Of a DNA stretch of 30,544 nt, positions 1 to 8,242 are shown in pieces. Each line of letters opens with the position of its first letter. Within the stretch, counting starts at the first letter, position 1. The notes under the pieces are model-generated. The model ran no database searches. It saw only the letters and a list, made by a program, of their open reading frames with translations, and had not been told where the DNA came from. This DNA is from Erythrobacteraceae bacterium CCH12-C2 (GTDB lineage: Bacteria > Pseudomonadota > Alphaproteobacteria > Sphingomonadales > Sphingomonadaceae): NCBI GenBank assembly GCA_001556995.1, contig LSKF01000025.1, forward strand, positions 1-30,544, given 5' to 3'. The translations under genes were made by a program, and so were the position numbers.

Positions 1-51
1 TAAAGAGCGCTCAATACCTACCCAGACAAGGCGGCCCCCGCCGGATGGATA

Positions 52-238
52 CCCAGCGGATGAAGCGGTTGTAGATGGTCTTGTGCGACCCATAGTCGGT
101 CGGCGCATCGCGCCAGCGCAGCCCGTTCCTGATCACGAAGATAATGCCGCTCACGATCCGACGATCATCCACACGCGGGATGCCGTGCTACAACGGAAAA
201 TATGGCTCAATCCGGCGCATCTGCGCCTCGCTCAACAT
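52..238 (-). pseudogene. IS5-family transposase N-terminal remnant
   Basis: Read on the minus strand from the ATG at 238, the translation matches the start of IS5-family (IS427-like) first-ORF transposases: LSEAQMRRIEPYFPL, then HGIPRVDDRR, GLRWRDAP and YNRFIRW. Codon 17 (188-190) is TAG where these proteins usually carry Ser, so the frame is broken by a single nonsense change. Similarity stops after the Trp codon at 52-54, and bases 1-51 do not continue the protein in any frame I could follow. A GAGGAGG motif lies 7 bases before a TTG codon slightly upstream of the ATG, so the original start may have been that TTG. This is a dead, truncated insertion-sequence gene. The family call rests on recalled sequence patterns. 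Confidence 0.75.
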
Positions 239-666
239 CCAGACTTCAGACAACAGCAGCACCTCCTCAATGCCGCCATTGAATCAACCGATCCCTTCCA
301 ACGCAAGCAATTCAATGGGCCCTGAGCCTAGATTATTCATCTTCTGGCCTTTGCCTCGGAAGCAACCGGTGTCATTCAAAGGCGAAAGAGATGCCGCTTG
401 CTGACGGGATATAAGACCGCGCATAGATTAGCAGATCGGCCGTGTGCGCATGCCCCAGCGATCCCAATAGATTCGGGTCACGGATGTCGTGAAAGGGTTG
501 GAATGGCTGCTAGGGGGCCTCTTCTAGACCCCAGGCTTCCGTCGAGAAACCCTTTCAATCGATCTTGCAGATAACGGCAACAATGAGAGGGCAGTGGGCT
601 AATGCGACTGGGTAGATCGTCGACATTCCCGGACCAATCCTTGGAAATATCAAGGCTCGTCCGCGT
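239..666. other. Non-coding or degenerate stretch
   Basis: Apart from the possible recombinase remnant (372-494), I see no gene, RNA or clear repeat here. Two short open frames on the plus strand (83-325, 144-404) only cross the remnants. The stretch looks like eroded mobile DNA between the IS5 remnant and the MarR gene. Confidence 0.5.
372..494 (-). pseudogene. Possible tyrosine recombinase C-terminal remnant
   Basis: This 40-codon minus-strand stretch ending in TGA reads FHDIRD, then LLGSLGHAHT, then LLIYARSY. These resemble the HxxR, LGH and catalytic Tyr segments of tyrosine recombinases. The distance between HxxR and GH is only about nine residues, where the family usually has about twenty or more, so an internal deletion would be needed. 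An in-frame TAG lies a few codons upstream of the FHDIR segment. The call is an inference from three short motifs and could be chance. Confidence 0.3.
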
Positions 667-1140
667 CTAATTGCGATCCAAATTGTCCTGCATCGTGGCC
701 AATAGCGCACTTAACCGGTCCAGCTCATCAATGTCCGTTCCGGCAAGCAGGCGTCCGTAGACCGCGTCGGCCTCGGCTCTAAGCTTGGGTAACAGCTCAA
801 CCGCAGCAGGCATAAGGTGGATGTGCCATACGCGCCGGTCGTTCACCGCGCTACGTCGCTCAACGAGCGACAGTTCTTCAAGCCTGTCAATGGCCTGACC
901 AACGCTTGCTCGTTCCAGCTCAAGCTCCCGGGCAAGTTCGGTCTGCGTCATGCCAGGCGTTCGATAAAGATATGCCAAAGCGCGCCACTGAGTTCGGGTG
1001 AGTCCGAATTGTTCGAAGGAGGTATCGAATGTGCGTCGCAGCCGGCGCGTCACCTCCTCCATCAGGAAGACAAGCCGATCCGTGTCGGTCAGAAAATTCG
1101 TCTCAGCTTCATCGGCAGCCTGATCCGAGTGCGTTACCAT
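667..1140 (-). CDS. MarR-family transcriptional regulator
   Basis: The 157-residue product has the size and pattern of MarR repressors. An N-terminal dimerisation helix (VFLMEEVTRRLRRTFD) is followed by the winged helix-turn-helix, with LTRTQWRALAYLYRTPGMTQ, then ELARELELERASVGQAIDRL as recognition region and the wing VERRSAVNDRRVWHIHL. A C-terminal helix closes the dimer interface. MarR proteins bind palindromes as dimers and are usually released by small aromatic or lipophilic ligands. The gene is divergent from the hydrolase-thioesterase-RND operon with 74 bases between start codons, and a perfect palindrome (1182-1201) lies in that gap. The simplest model is autorepression and repression of the efflux operon. 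The ligand cannot be read from the sequence. Confidence 0.92.
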   Translation of the reverse strand: MVTHSDQAADEAETNFLTDTDRLVFLMEEVTRRLRRTFDTSFEQFGLTRTQWRALAYLYRTPGMTQTELARELELERASVGQAIDRLEELSLVERRSAVNDRRVWHIHLMPAAVELLPKLRAEADAVYGRLLAGTDIDELDRLSALLATMQDNLDRN

Positions 1141-1181
1141 GCTCCGGTCATAGCTTTCCCGATACGAAAATAAAGATATTT

Positions 1182-1201
1182 ACTGTAAGGCACCTTACAG
1201 T
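1182..1201. promoter_or_regulatory. Putative MarR operator (perfect 9-2-9 palindrome)
   Basis: Arms ACTGTAAGG and CCTTACAGT are exact inverted repeats around CA. The site lies between the divergent MarR and hydrolase start codons and ends 13 bases before the hydrolase ATG at 1215, so a bound repressor would cover the operon promoter. The length and symmetry fit MarR sites. Assignment to this particular regulator is inferred from position. Confidence 0.8.
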
Positions 1202-1214
1202 ATAGCAAAATGCT

Positions 1215-2102
1215 ATGGACACCGTAACAGCCAGCATCAAGGGGGCCGACGGCATCGACCTCGCAGCCGAGATCACCGGCGCGCTTGATGCGATGCCGGT
1301 CTTGCTTGCTCATGGAGGTGGGCAGACCCGGAGAGCATGGAAGCGGGTCACGGGCGATCTTGCCGATGCCGGGTTTTGCGCAATTGCCTTTGACATGCGC
1401 GGCCATGGCGACAGCGCATGGTCGGATTCCGGGGCGTATGAAATACGTGACTTCGCGGCCGATCTTGTCGCGGTCGCATCCGGCATGAACCGCAAGCCCG
1501 CATTGGTCGGTGCATCGCTTGGAGGACTGGCGGGGCTTCTTGCAGAAGGAAAGCTTGCCCAAGGCAGCTTCGCATCGCTGACATTGGTGGATATCGCGCC
1601 GCGCATGGAGCCAGACGGCGTGATGCGTGTCGTGGGCTTCATGGAACAGCATGTCGAAACCGGCTTTGCGTCACCTGATGAAGCGGCGGGGGTTATCGCA
1701 CGCTACATGCCACACCGCGGCAAGCGCGGCGCTGGTGGTGGTCTGCGCCATTATCTCCGGCAAAAGGATGATGGCCGCTTTTACTGGCACTGGGATCCAG
1801 CGTTCATCCGCAACATCATGGCGGCCAAACGGACCAATCCCGATAATCAGGAGCATCAGTTTCAGGAGCTCAGCAGGGCGGCGGCCAGCTTGACACTTCC
1901 GCTCCATCTCATTCGCGGTGCGGCGAGCGATCTTGTTTCCGAAGAAGCGGTTGCACACCTGCAGCAGGTCGCCCCCCATGCGGAGTATACCGACATCGCA
2001 GACGCCACGCATATGGTCGTGGGCGATTCCAATGATGCATTTTCGAATGCGATCCTCGGCTTTCTGAATCGCCACCATAATCCCACAGGATCGGGGCAAT
2101 GA
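1215..2102 (+). CDS. Alpha/beta-hydrolase fold enzyme
   Basis: The 295-residue protein has no signal peptide and so is probably cytosolic. It shows the oxyanion-hole motif HGGG (33-36), the strand FDMRGHGDS, the nucleophile elbow GASLGG with Ser101, and a C-terminal catalytic His in DATHMV (about 266). These are the standard landmarks of alpha/beta hydrolases acting on esters, amides or related bonds; the substrate is unknown. It is first in a four-gene operon, and its stop overlaps the thioesterase start (ATGA). No Shine-Dalgarno sequence precedes the ATG, and the likely operator ends only 13 bases upstream, so the transcript may be leaderless. With a thioesterase and an efflux pump behind it, a role in converting a lipophilic acyl or ester compound is plausible but inferred. 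Confidence 0.85.
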   Translation: MDTVTASIKGADGIDLAAEITGALDAMPVLLAHGGGQTRRAWKRVTGDLADAGFCAIAFDMRGHGDSAWSDSGAYEIRDFAADLVAVASGMNRKPALVGASLGGLAGLLAEGKLAQGSFASLTLVDIAPRMEPDGVMRVVGFMEQHVETGFASPDEAAGVIARYMPHRGKRGAGGGLRHYLRQKDDGRFYWHWDPAFIRNIMAAKRTNPDNQEHQFQELSRAAASLTLPLHLIRGAASDLVSEEAVAHLQQVAPHAEYTDIADATHMVVGDSNDAFSNAILGFLNRHHNPTGSGQ

Positions 2103-2512
2103 GCGAACAGCCAATGGTGCTTGACCGGGCGGGCTTGCAAGACATGCTCGACATTGCGCCCTTCCATCAATGGCTCGGCCTGAAAATCCAATCCTGCTCG
2201 GAAGACGGGCTTGAACTCACGATGCCCTGGCGCGCGGAAATCATCTCCAACCCTGTGCTTGGCGCGGCGCATGGCGGCGTGCTTGCAGCGCTGATCGATC
2301 TCACCGGGCTTTACACTTTGCTTATGCTGGGCACGCGGGCCAAGGCTACGGCCGATCTCAGGATCGATTATCATCGGCCCGCGATCGCTGGCCCGCTCAT
2401 TGCGCGTGGACAGGTTGTCAAAACCGGACGCCAGATCAGTGTCGCCGAAGCCCGCATTTTTGGGCCTGACGACAAACTTCTGGCAAGCGGCAGGGGCGCC
2501 TATATATGCTAA
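2099..2512 (+). CDS. PaaI/YdiI-type hotdog thioesterase
   Basis: The 137-residue product fits a single hotdog domain. The segment NPVLGAAHGGVLAALIDLTG is the typical HGG turn followed by the central helix, whose acidic residue (Asp in LIDL) is the usual catalytic position in PaaI-like acyl-CoA thioesterases. The following strand, ATADLRIDYHRPA, is also typical. Such enzymes cleave acyl-CoA thioesters, often aromatic or fatty acyl; the specificity here is not readable. The start overlaps the hydrolase stop by 4 bases and the end overlaps the adaptor start by 7, showing translational coupling within the efflux operon. Finding a thioesterase inside an RND operon is unusual and suggests that substrate processing is tied to export. 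Confidence 0.87.
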   Translation: MSEQPMVLDRAGLQDMLDIAPFHQWLGLKIQSCSEDGLELTMPWRAEIISNPVLGAAHGGVLAALIDLTGLYTLLMLGTRAKATADLRIDYHRPAIAGPLIARGQVVKTGRQISVAEARIFGPDDKLLASGRGAYIC

Positions 2513-3618
2513 TTCGCCTCTTTGTACCCGCATTGGTGTCCGTCGCCCTGTTGCTGTCTGCCTGTTCAGGCGGCGAAACTGATGACCAGGCTGCCAAAGA
2601 GGCGCCGCAAGGCCAACGTGAGGTTCAGACCTCGATCGCCCGGACCGAATTGCTCAATGAACCCGTGAAGGCGTTCGGAACTATCGCAGCCAAACAAAGC
2701 AGTGCAATCGGAGCGCTCACCGAAGGCCCGGTCGAACGGATCTTTGTGAAAGTCGGTGACAGGGTGTCACGCGGACAGCCGCTCTTTCGCATCAGACAAG
2801 CCGACTATCAGCGGAACGTGGCTGAGGCACAAGCTGCGGTTGATCTTGCGACCGCTCAAGCGATTGAAGCCGAACGGCGCTATGAACGCGTGATAGCTCT
2901 TGCGCCGAAGGGTTTCGTTTCGAAAGCGCAGGTCGATGCGGTTGAGACTCAGCTTGCCGTTGCGCGCGCGCAAAAGGCGCAAGCTGTTGCTGCACTCGGC
3001 ACCACGCAGCAGGCCCTGAGCGATACGATTACGCGCGCGCCTTATGACGGCGTCGTAACCGCGCGCCTCGTTGATGAGGGGGTCTATCTCAACAATCGCT
3101 TCGCGGGAGGCGGTCAGTCGGCCGCTCTTCAACTGCAGGAGCTCGGCACCGTCGCGGCGATTGTCAACGCGCCGCAGGAATATGTCGACATGCTGCGGCG
3201 AGACATGCCAGCGCGCGTTTTCATCGAAGGGTTCGACGCGCCGTTCGATAGCATCGTCTACATCATCAACGACCGGGTCGACCCTGAAAGCCGGATGATC
3301 GAATTGCGGCTGCCGATCGCCAATCCCAACTACCGGATAAGCTCCGGCCTTGCAGCGCGAGCCGAGATCCAGATCCCGCCCGAACCAGCCATCATTCTGC
3401 CCCGAACAGCCATTCTCGGCGACAGCTCCGCCGCCCACCTTTTCATTATCCGTGATGGCAAGGCTCAGCGCCGCGAGGTCAGGTTCGACAGTATCGACCT
3501 CGACAGGGTGCGGATCCGGTCGGGCCTAACCGCAGGCGAGGAAGTGATCATCGATCCTCCGGCAACCTTGCGCGACGGCGAGCAGGTGAAGCCGCGCCGC
3601 ACGGCCAGCGAGAAGTAA
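2506..3618 (+). CDS. RND efflux periplasmic adaptor lipoprotein
   Basis: This 370-residue membrane-fusion protein begins with a lipoprotein signal ending LLLSAC, with the lipidated Cys at residue 20. A barrel-sandwich (lipoyl-like) half-motif lies around VERIFVKVGDRVSRGQPLFR. A helical hairpin region follows (AEAQAAVDLATAQAIEAERRY through AQKAQAVAALGTTQQAL), then the second half-motif ITRAPYDGVV, a beta-barrel region and a C-terminal membrane-proximal part. In HlyD/AcrA-type pumps this protein links the inner-membrane transporter to an outer-membrane channel. It overlaps the thioesterase gene by 7 bases and ends one base before the pump gene. No TolC-like outer-membrane gene is present, so the pump probably uses one encoded elsewhere. 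Confidence 0.93.
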   Translation: MLIRLFVPALVSVALLLSACSGGETDDQAAKEAPQGQREVQTSIARTELLNEPVKAFGTIAAKQSSAIGALTEGPVERIFVKVGDRVSRGQPLFRIRQADYQRNVAEAQAAVDLATAQAIEAERRYERVIALAPKGFVSKAQVDAVETQLAVARAQKAQAVAALGTTQQALSDTITRAPYDGVVTARLVDEGVYLNNRFAGGGQSAALQLQELGTVAAIVNAPQEYVDMLRRDMPARVFIEGFDAPFDSIVYIINDRVDPESRMIELRLPIANPNYRISSGLAARAEIQIPPEPAIILPRTAILGDSSAAHLFIIRDGKAQRREVRFDSIDLDRVRIRSGLTAGEEVIIDPPATLRDGEQVKPRRTASEK

Positions 3619-3619
3619 T

Positions 3620-6600
3620 ATGTGGCTGGCCGATGTTTCGATCCGGCGTCCAGTCTTTGCGACGATGCTGATTGTCTCGCTCGTCGTGCTTGGCCTTGTT
3701 TCCTTCGGCCGTCTCGGGGTCGATCTGTTTCCCGAAGTCGAATTTCCCTACGTGTCGGTGACCACCACGCTGCCTGGGGCGTCGCCTAGGACGATCGAGA
3801 CCGAAGTCACCGATATCGTCGAAGAGCAGCTCAACACCATCGCGGGCCTGCGACAGATGCGTTCTGTCAGCGCCGAAGGGGTGAGCATCGTCAATCTCGA
3901 ATTCGAGCTCGAGCAAGACGCCGACCTCATGGCGCAGGAAGTCCGTGACAAGATGTCACGGCTTGGCGCTGATCTGCCCGCTGACGCCGAGCCGCCGGTG
4001 ATCGAGAAAGTCGATCCAGATGCTGCGCCTATCCTGTCGGTGCTCTTGTCTGGCGATATGCCGATCCGCGATCTGACCACCTTTGCGGACGAGGAGGTGA
4101 AGGAGCGGTTGCAGCGCGTGCCCGGGGTCGGCTCGGTCGAGCTGGTTGGCGGGCGCGAGCGCGAAATGCGCATCTGGCTGGATGCGTCCGCGATGCGCGC
4201 GCGCAGCATCACGGCAGACGACGTCCTCTCGGCAATCCAGCGTGAAAACGCAGAGCTTCCGGGCGGAAGACTGGTGACGGAGGGGCGAACACGCCAATTC
4301 GGCATCCGCACGCTTGCCGAAGCAGCGAGCGCAGCTGAGTTCGCGAGGATTCCGATTGCCTATCGCCCGAATGGCCAGACCGTCCGTATCGGCGATGTCG
4401 GCCGTGTCGAAGATTCGGTCGAAGATGAAACCAGCTATGCGCAGCTTGATGGCAAGCCTGGTGTGGTGCTCGAAGTGCGCAAACAGAGCGGTGAAAACAC
4501 CGTTGCAGTTGCCGAGCAGATCCGGGCGGCAATCGCGGACATAAGCGCAAGCGCACCGGATGGGGTCGACCTAGTTATCGCCCGCGATACATCGCGCTTC
4601 ATCGAACAGGCAATCGGCGACGTGCTGTTCGATCTTTTCATCGCGGTGTTGCTGGTAGTCGCCGTGACCTTTCTGTTCCTGTTGAGCTGGCGCGCGACGA
4701 TCATCGTTCTCCTCGCCATTCCGACCTCGATCGTTTCTACCTTCGTTGCTTTCGCCGCATTTGATTTCACCATCAACATGATCACCTTGCTGGCGCTGAC
4801 TGTGGCGATTGGTTTGTTGGTGGATGATGCCATCGTCGTGGTCGAGGCAATCCAGAACGATGTCGATGCCGGCGTGGATCCAACCCAGGCGGCACATGCT
4901 GCAACCAAGCGCGTCGCGCTTGCGGTGCTGGCAGGCACATTTGCAACGCTCGCGGTCTTCGTTCCCATCGCCTTCATGGAGGGCATCGTCGGGCGTTTCT
5001 TCTTCCAATATGGACTGGCGATCGTGTTTTCTGTCAGCGTCTCGATGCTGGTTGCCTTCACGTTGACCCCGGCCCTGTCTGCCCGATTGCTGCGCCCGGA
5101 ACATCCGGAAGATGGCTGGCTTGGGCGCATAGAGCGATTTCATGTCGGGATGCGGCTTCGCTACGAACGACTCGTCAGCTGGGCCATTGGCAGGCGGTAT
5201 GTGGTGCTTGCTGGCGCTCTGGCGAGCGTTCTTGTCGGCGGATTTTTTGCCGGGCTTGTGCCGAGCACATTTATGTCCACCACTGATCGGTCGGAATTTC
5301 TCGCGACGGTCAAGCTGCCCCTAAGCACGGGAATCGCCGGAGCGCGCGAAGCGGCCCAGCAAGCTGATGTCGCCTTGCGCGAAAACCCGGAAGTCGAACT
5401 GGTGTTTGCGAGCGCGGGAAGCGGCAGCAATCCCAAGGTCAACGAAATCGATATCTATGTCGGGCTGACCCCCAAGCGGACCCGAGATCTGTCGCAAGAT
5501 GATTTGATGACCTTTTCGCGCGACGCCCTCAGTAAAGGTGTCGCCGGAGCGCGCGAGGTATCTGTGGCGGAGGTTCCATGGGTTTCGGGCGGAGGTGTCG
5601 GGCAAGCTGCGATCGAGCTTATCATCACCGGAAGTGATACAGCGGCGATCAACGATTATGCCCAATGGCTGCAAGGTGAACTCGCTTCCCGGCCCGATTT
5701 CGTCGACGTCCGCTCGACCTATGAGGGCGGCCGACCCGAATTGCAGATTGTGCTTGATCGTGACCGCGCAGCGGACCTCGGCATATCGGCGCGCAGCCTT
5801 GCCGCGGCCTCCCGTACGCTGATCGGAGGCAGTGATGCGGGAACCTTCCAAGCTGACGGGCGGCGCTATGATGTCCGTGTACGCCTCGACGAAATAAACC
5901 GGCAGAACCTCTCGGATGTTCAGGCGCTGCCGCTCAGAACCGGTCAAGGCACGCTCGTCGATCTGGCAGCAATCGCCGATGTCGAAGTGGCATTAAGCGC
6001 CGCGGAGATCGACCGTATTGATCGATCGCGCCAGATTTCAGTGCAGGCGAGTACAGCCCCCGGCGTCGCGCTGAGCGTCGCGGTTACGAAGGTCGAGAAC
6101 CTCCTTGCGTCCAACCCGCCGCCGCCTGGACTTTCGATCCGGACCGAGGGCACAGCGCGAAGACTGGCCGAGACAGGGGAGGCAATTGTCTTCGCGTTCG
6201 CCCTTGCAATCGTGGCGCTCTACATCGTGCTGGCAAGCCAGTTTAACAGTTTCGGGCAGCCGATCATCATCATGCTCACCGCGCCGCTTTCATTTTCAGG
6301 CGCTTATTTTCTCATGTGGGCAGGGAGGCAGGAAATGAGCCTGTTTGCCCAGATCGGCATGATTGCACTGATGGGGATCGTGATGAAGAACGGCATCCTT
6401 CTGGTCGATCTTGCCAACCAGTATCGCGACGCAGGCATGGACCCGGCCTCGGCAATGCGCAAAGCAGCGCCCGAACGCCTGCGGCCCGTCCTGATGACAG
6501 CGTTGGCGGCGGTATTCGGGATGCTGCCAGTCGCGCTAGCTCAGTCGGATGCCGCTGAGTGGCGCAACTCAATGGGCTTTATCATCATCGGCGGCTTGAC

Positions 6601-6715
6601 CACTTCCACGTTCCTGACGTTGCTGGTGGTGCCCGCCGCCTATTCTGCCGCGGGTGATCTAAGAGGCCTTGCCGGGCGTTTTCGCGCCGCGGTTCGAGAT
6701 AGGCTGTATGGCTGA
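3620..6715 (+). CDS. RND-family efflux pump (inner-membrane permease)
   Basis: The 1031-residue protein has the full length of an AcrB/MexB-type trimeric pump. It begins with the first membrane helix (SIRRPVFATMLIVSLVVLGL) and the first porter loop. The fourth-helix proton-relay motif is GLLVDDAIVVVEAI, with Asp402 and Asp403. A second large periplasmic loop follows the mid-protein repeat, and the C-terminal helices carry the conserved Lys923 in GIVMKNGILLVD. All key relay residues are present, so the pump looks functional. The sequence resembles hydrophobe or multidrug exporters more than metal pumps, but substrate type is inferred. It is last in the operon behind its adaptor, with one base between the genes. 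Confidence 0.95.
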   Translation: MWLADVSIRRPVFATMLIVSLVVLGLVSFGRLGVDLFPEVEFPYVSVTTTLPGASPRTIETEVTDIVEEQLNTIAGLRQMRSVSAEGVSIVNLEFELEQDADLMAQEVRDKMSRLGADLPADAEPPVIEKVDPDAAPILSVLLSGDMPIRDLTTFADEEVKERLQRVPGVGSVELVGGREREMRIWLDASAMRARSITADDVLSAIQRENAELPGGRLVTEGRTRQFGIRTLAEAASAAEFARIPIAYRPNGQTVRIGDVGRVEDSVEDETSYAQLDGKPGVVLEVRKQSGENTVAVAEQIRAAIADISASAPDGVDLVIARDTSRFIEQAIGDVLFDLFIAVLLVVAVTFLFLLSWRATIIVLLAIPTSIVSTFVAFAAFDFTINMITLLALTVAIGLLVDDAIVVVEAIQNDVDAGVDPTQAAHAATKRVALAVLAGTFATLAVFVPIAFMEGIVGRFFFQYGLAIVFSVSVSMLVAFTLTPALSARLLRPEHPEDGWLGRIERFHVGMRLRYERLVSWAIGRRYVVLAGALASVLVGGFFAGLVPSTFMSTTDRSEFLATVKLPLSTGIAGAREAAQQADVALRENPEVELVFASAGSGSNPKVNEIDIYVGLTPKRTRDLSQDDLMTFSRDALSKGVAGAREVSVAEVPWVSGGGVGQAAIELIITGSDTAAINDYAQWLQGELASRPDFVDVRSTYEGGRPELQIVLDRDRAADLGISARSLAAASRTLIGGSDAGTFQADGRRYDVRVRLDEINRQNLSDVQALPLRTGQGTLVDLAAIADVEVALSAAEIDRIDRSRQISVQASTAPGVALSVAVTKVENLLASNPPPPGLSIRTEGTARRLAETGEAIVFAFALAIVALYIVLASQFNSFGQPIIIMLTAPLSFSGAYFLMWAGRQEMSLFAQIGMIALMGIVMKNGILLVDLANQYRDAGMDPASAMRKAAPERLRPVLMTALAAVFGMLPVALAQSDAAEWRNSMGFIIIGGLTTSTFLTLLVVPAAYSAAGDLRGLAGRFRAAVRDRLYG

Positions 6716-7105
6716 TCCGCCTCGCGCCTCGTCAGCAAGCGCTCGCTATGACGGCTAAGAGGTAGGTTTCTGTATGTCGGGTTCCGGGTAGCGGACCTAG
6801 AATAGCCGTCATCAAAGCTCCAGAGCGGGCTTGTGTCCGCTTCTGGCAATATCAGTCATTTGGCATGCGATTTAGGAACGACGGCTAAGTTGTCTAATTG
6901 ATTCTGGCATCGCTCTTCCTTTTTCCCGTTCGCCAATGGTTGTCTTCGAGGTCATCGGACAGCTGAGGTAGCACTTTGTCCGAGCCTTCATGATCGCGGC
7001 CGAGCGGAATAGGTGGACGTCTCTGAGTCCCAAGCGAGGTTTGACCCTCTACTTAGCTGACGAGATCGTCCGGTGCATGGCTGATCGGGAAGAGTGGCGA
7101 AGGGC
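6716..7105. other. Intergenic stretch between RND operon and IS110 remnant
   Basis: It holds the palindromic repeats described at 6748-6889. A 52-codon open frame (6990-7148) ends inside the antisense of the IS110 transposase and has no recognisable product. I see no convincing gene or RNA. Confidence 0.5.
6748..6812. repeat. Inverted repeat downstream of the RND operon
   Basis: ATGACGGCTA (6748-6757) is exactly inverted as TAGCCGTCAT (6803-6812), and GACGGCTAAG recurs at 6880-6889. Between these, 6821-6847 holds an imperfect palindrome of the CCAGAGCGG/CCGCTTCTGG type. This resembles a dispersed intergenic palindromic unit. It has no T-tract, so it is not a classic terminator. Confidence 0.45.
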
Positions 7106-8121
7106 TCAGGCCCAGCGGAACTCGGTCTCGTTCAACCAAAGCGAATGAAGTAATGCGGCGAGCTTCCGTGCAACGGCCGTTCTGGCACGCTTGGCGCCTT
7201 TGGCTTCGGCCATTTTCCTTCCCCACTGCTGAAGGCGAACGGCCGCTTCACCTGTGATAGAGCGACGTTGGCGGCTTCATAAAGTGCCCTACGCAGCATG
7301 GGGTCGCCAGCCTTGGAGATATGGCCATTCGTGTCGCGCTCTCCCGATTGACTACGCCGGGGAACGAGCCCTGCATAGGCGCCGACATCATCGCTTCGGG
7401 CGAAGCGGTGCGGATCTTCGATCGTCGAGGTAAAAGTGAGTGCGGTAATCGGTCCGACGCCAGGGACGCTCATCAGCCGGGTGCAGACCTCATCTGCCTT
7501 TGCCCGTTCGTTGAGTAGCCGATTGGATGCGCGCAGCTGTTCTTCAATGGCCTCCATCGATGCAATGAGCGGCGCGAATAAAGCCTTCAAATCTGGGCGC
7601 TGAGTATAAAGGGCAGTTAAGCGTTCAGCACGTCGGCCGGGCGTTCTGGCGGTGCCGATGCGCAGGCCGAACAGTTTCAAGAGCCCACGCAGCTGGTTGG
7701 CCATCGATGTCCGCGCTGTGATCAGCTGCGACCGGATGCGTAGAGCTGCCCTATCGATGTGTGTGGCTGATGCCTTCATGTGGACGCGTTTGTACCAGCC
7801 AGTCCGGGCCAGTTGCGCGAGCCCTTCTGCATCGTGGACGTCGCTTTTGTTGACCCGCGCGGAAAGGACACCCTTTACATGCCGCGCACAGATGCACTCG
7901 ACCGTGACGCCACGTTCGACCAATCCGTGGTACAGAAACGTCGATAGCGTACCCGTCTCGAGCACCACGCGCACGAGATCTGGGCAGTGCCGGTTGAGCC
8001 ACTTGGCCAGCGCATCGGGATCGCTCGCGACAATATCTCGCCGCACAGCTCTGCCTTCGACATCAACCACGCAAATGTGCGTCGTCTTGTCACTCACATC
8101 CAATCCTGCATAAATCTACAT
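7106..8121 (-). pseudogene. IS110-family transposase, inactivated by nonsense and frameshift
   Basis: The minus-strand protein has the IS110 pattern: N-terminal DEDD region with GLDVSD, VVLETG and NKSDVHDAEG, and a C-terminal transposase_20 part with VPGVGPITALTF and the serine motif NGHISKAGD. Two lesions are visible. The ATG at 8119-8121, which has a GGAGGG motif before it, is followed at once by TAG (8116-8118), so the natural reading IYAGLDVSD has no normal start. Near 7230 one base is missing; restoring it gives the expected end, QQWGRKMAEAKGAKRAR through LNETEFRWA, stopping at 7106-7108. IS110 enzymes act with a bridge RNA from the element's non-coding ends; I cannot define those ends here. 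The element is probably dead unless complemented in trans. Confidence 0.85.
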
Positions 8122-8221
8122 CGGTCACCCTCCTGCATTGAAGCGCCAAAGCGACTTCGTACCATGCACGAGGGTGGCTAAATCAATTACGCGGTGTCCC
8201 AATTTTAGCTGTTCCGGGCCC

Positions 8222-8229
8222 CATGAAAG
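8222..8229. repeat. IS66 target-site duplication, left copy
   Basis: CATGAAAG directly abuts the IS66 left terminal repeat and is identical to 10691-10698. Confidence 0.93.
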
Positions 8230-8242
8230 GTAAGCGGTGTTT

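Noticed and set aside
1134..1652. A 172-codon minus-strand open frame opposite the hydrolase
   Set aside because: It is the antisense shadow of a well-supported alpha/beta hydrolase with its catalytic motifs.
4435..5143. Long minus-strand frames within the RND pump gene
   Set aside because: They are Ser/Thr- or Asp/His-rich antisense frames of a conserved pump and show no domain.
6990..7148. A 52-codon plus-strand open frame (MIAAERNRWTSLSP...)
   Set aside because: Its second half is antisense to the restored C-terminus of the IS110 transposase, no clear ribosome-binding site precedes it, and no family match is apparent.
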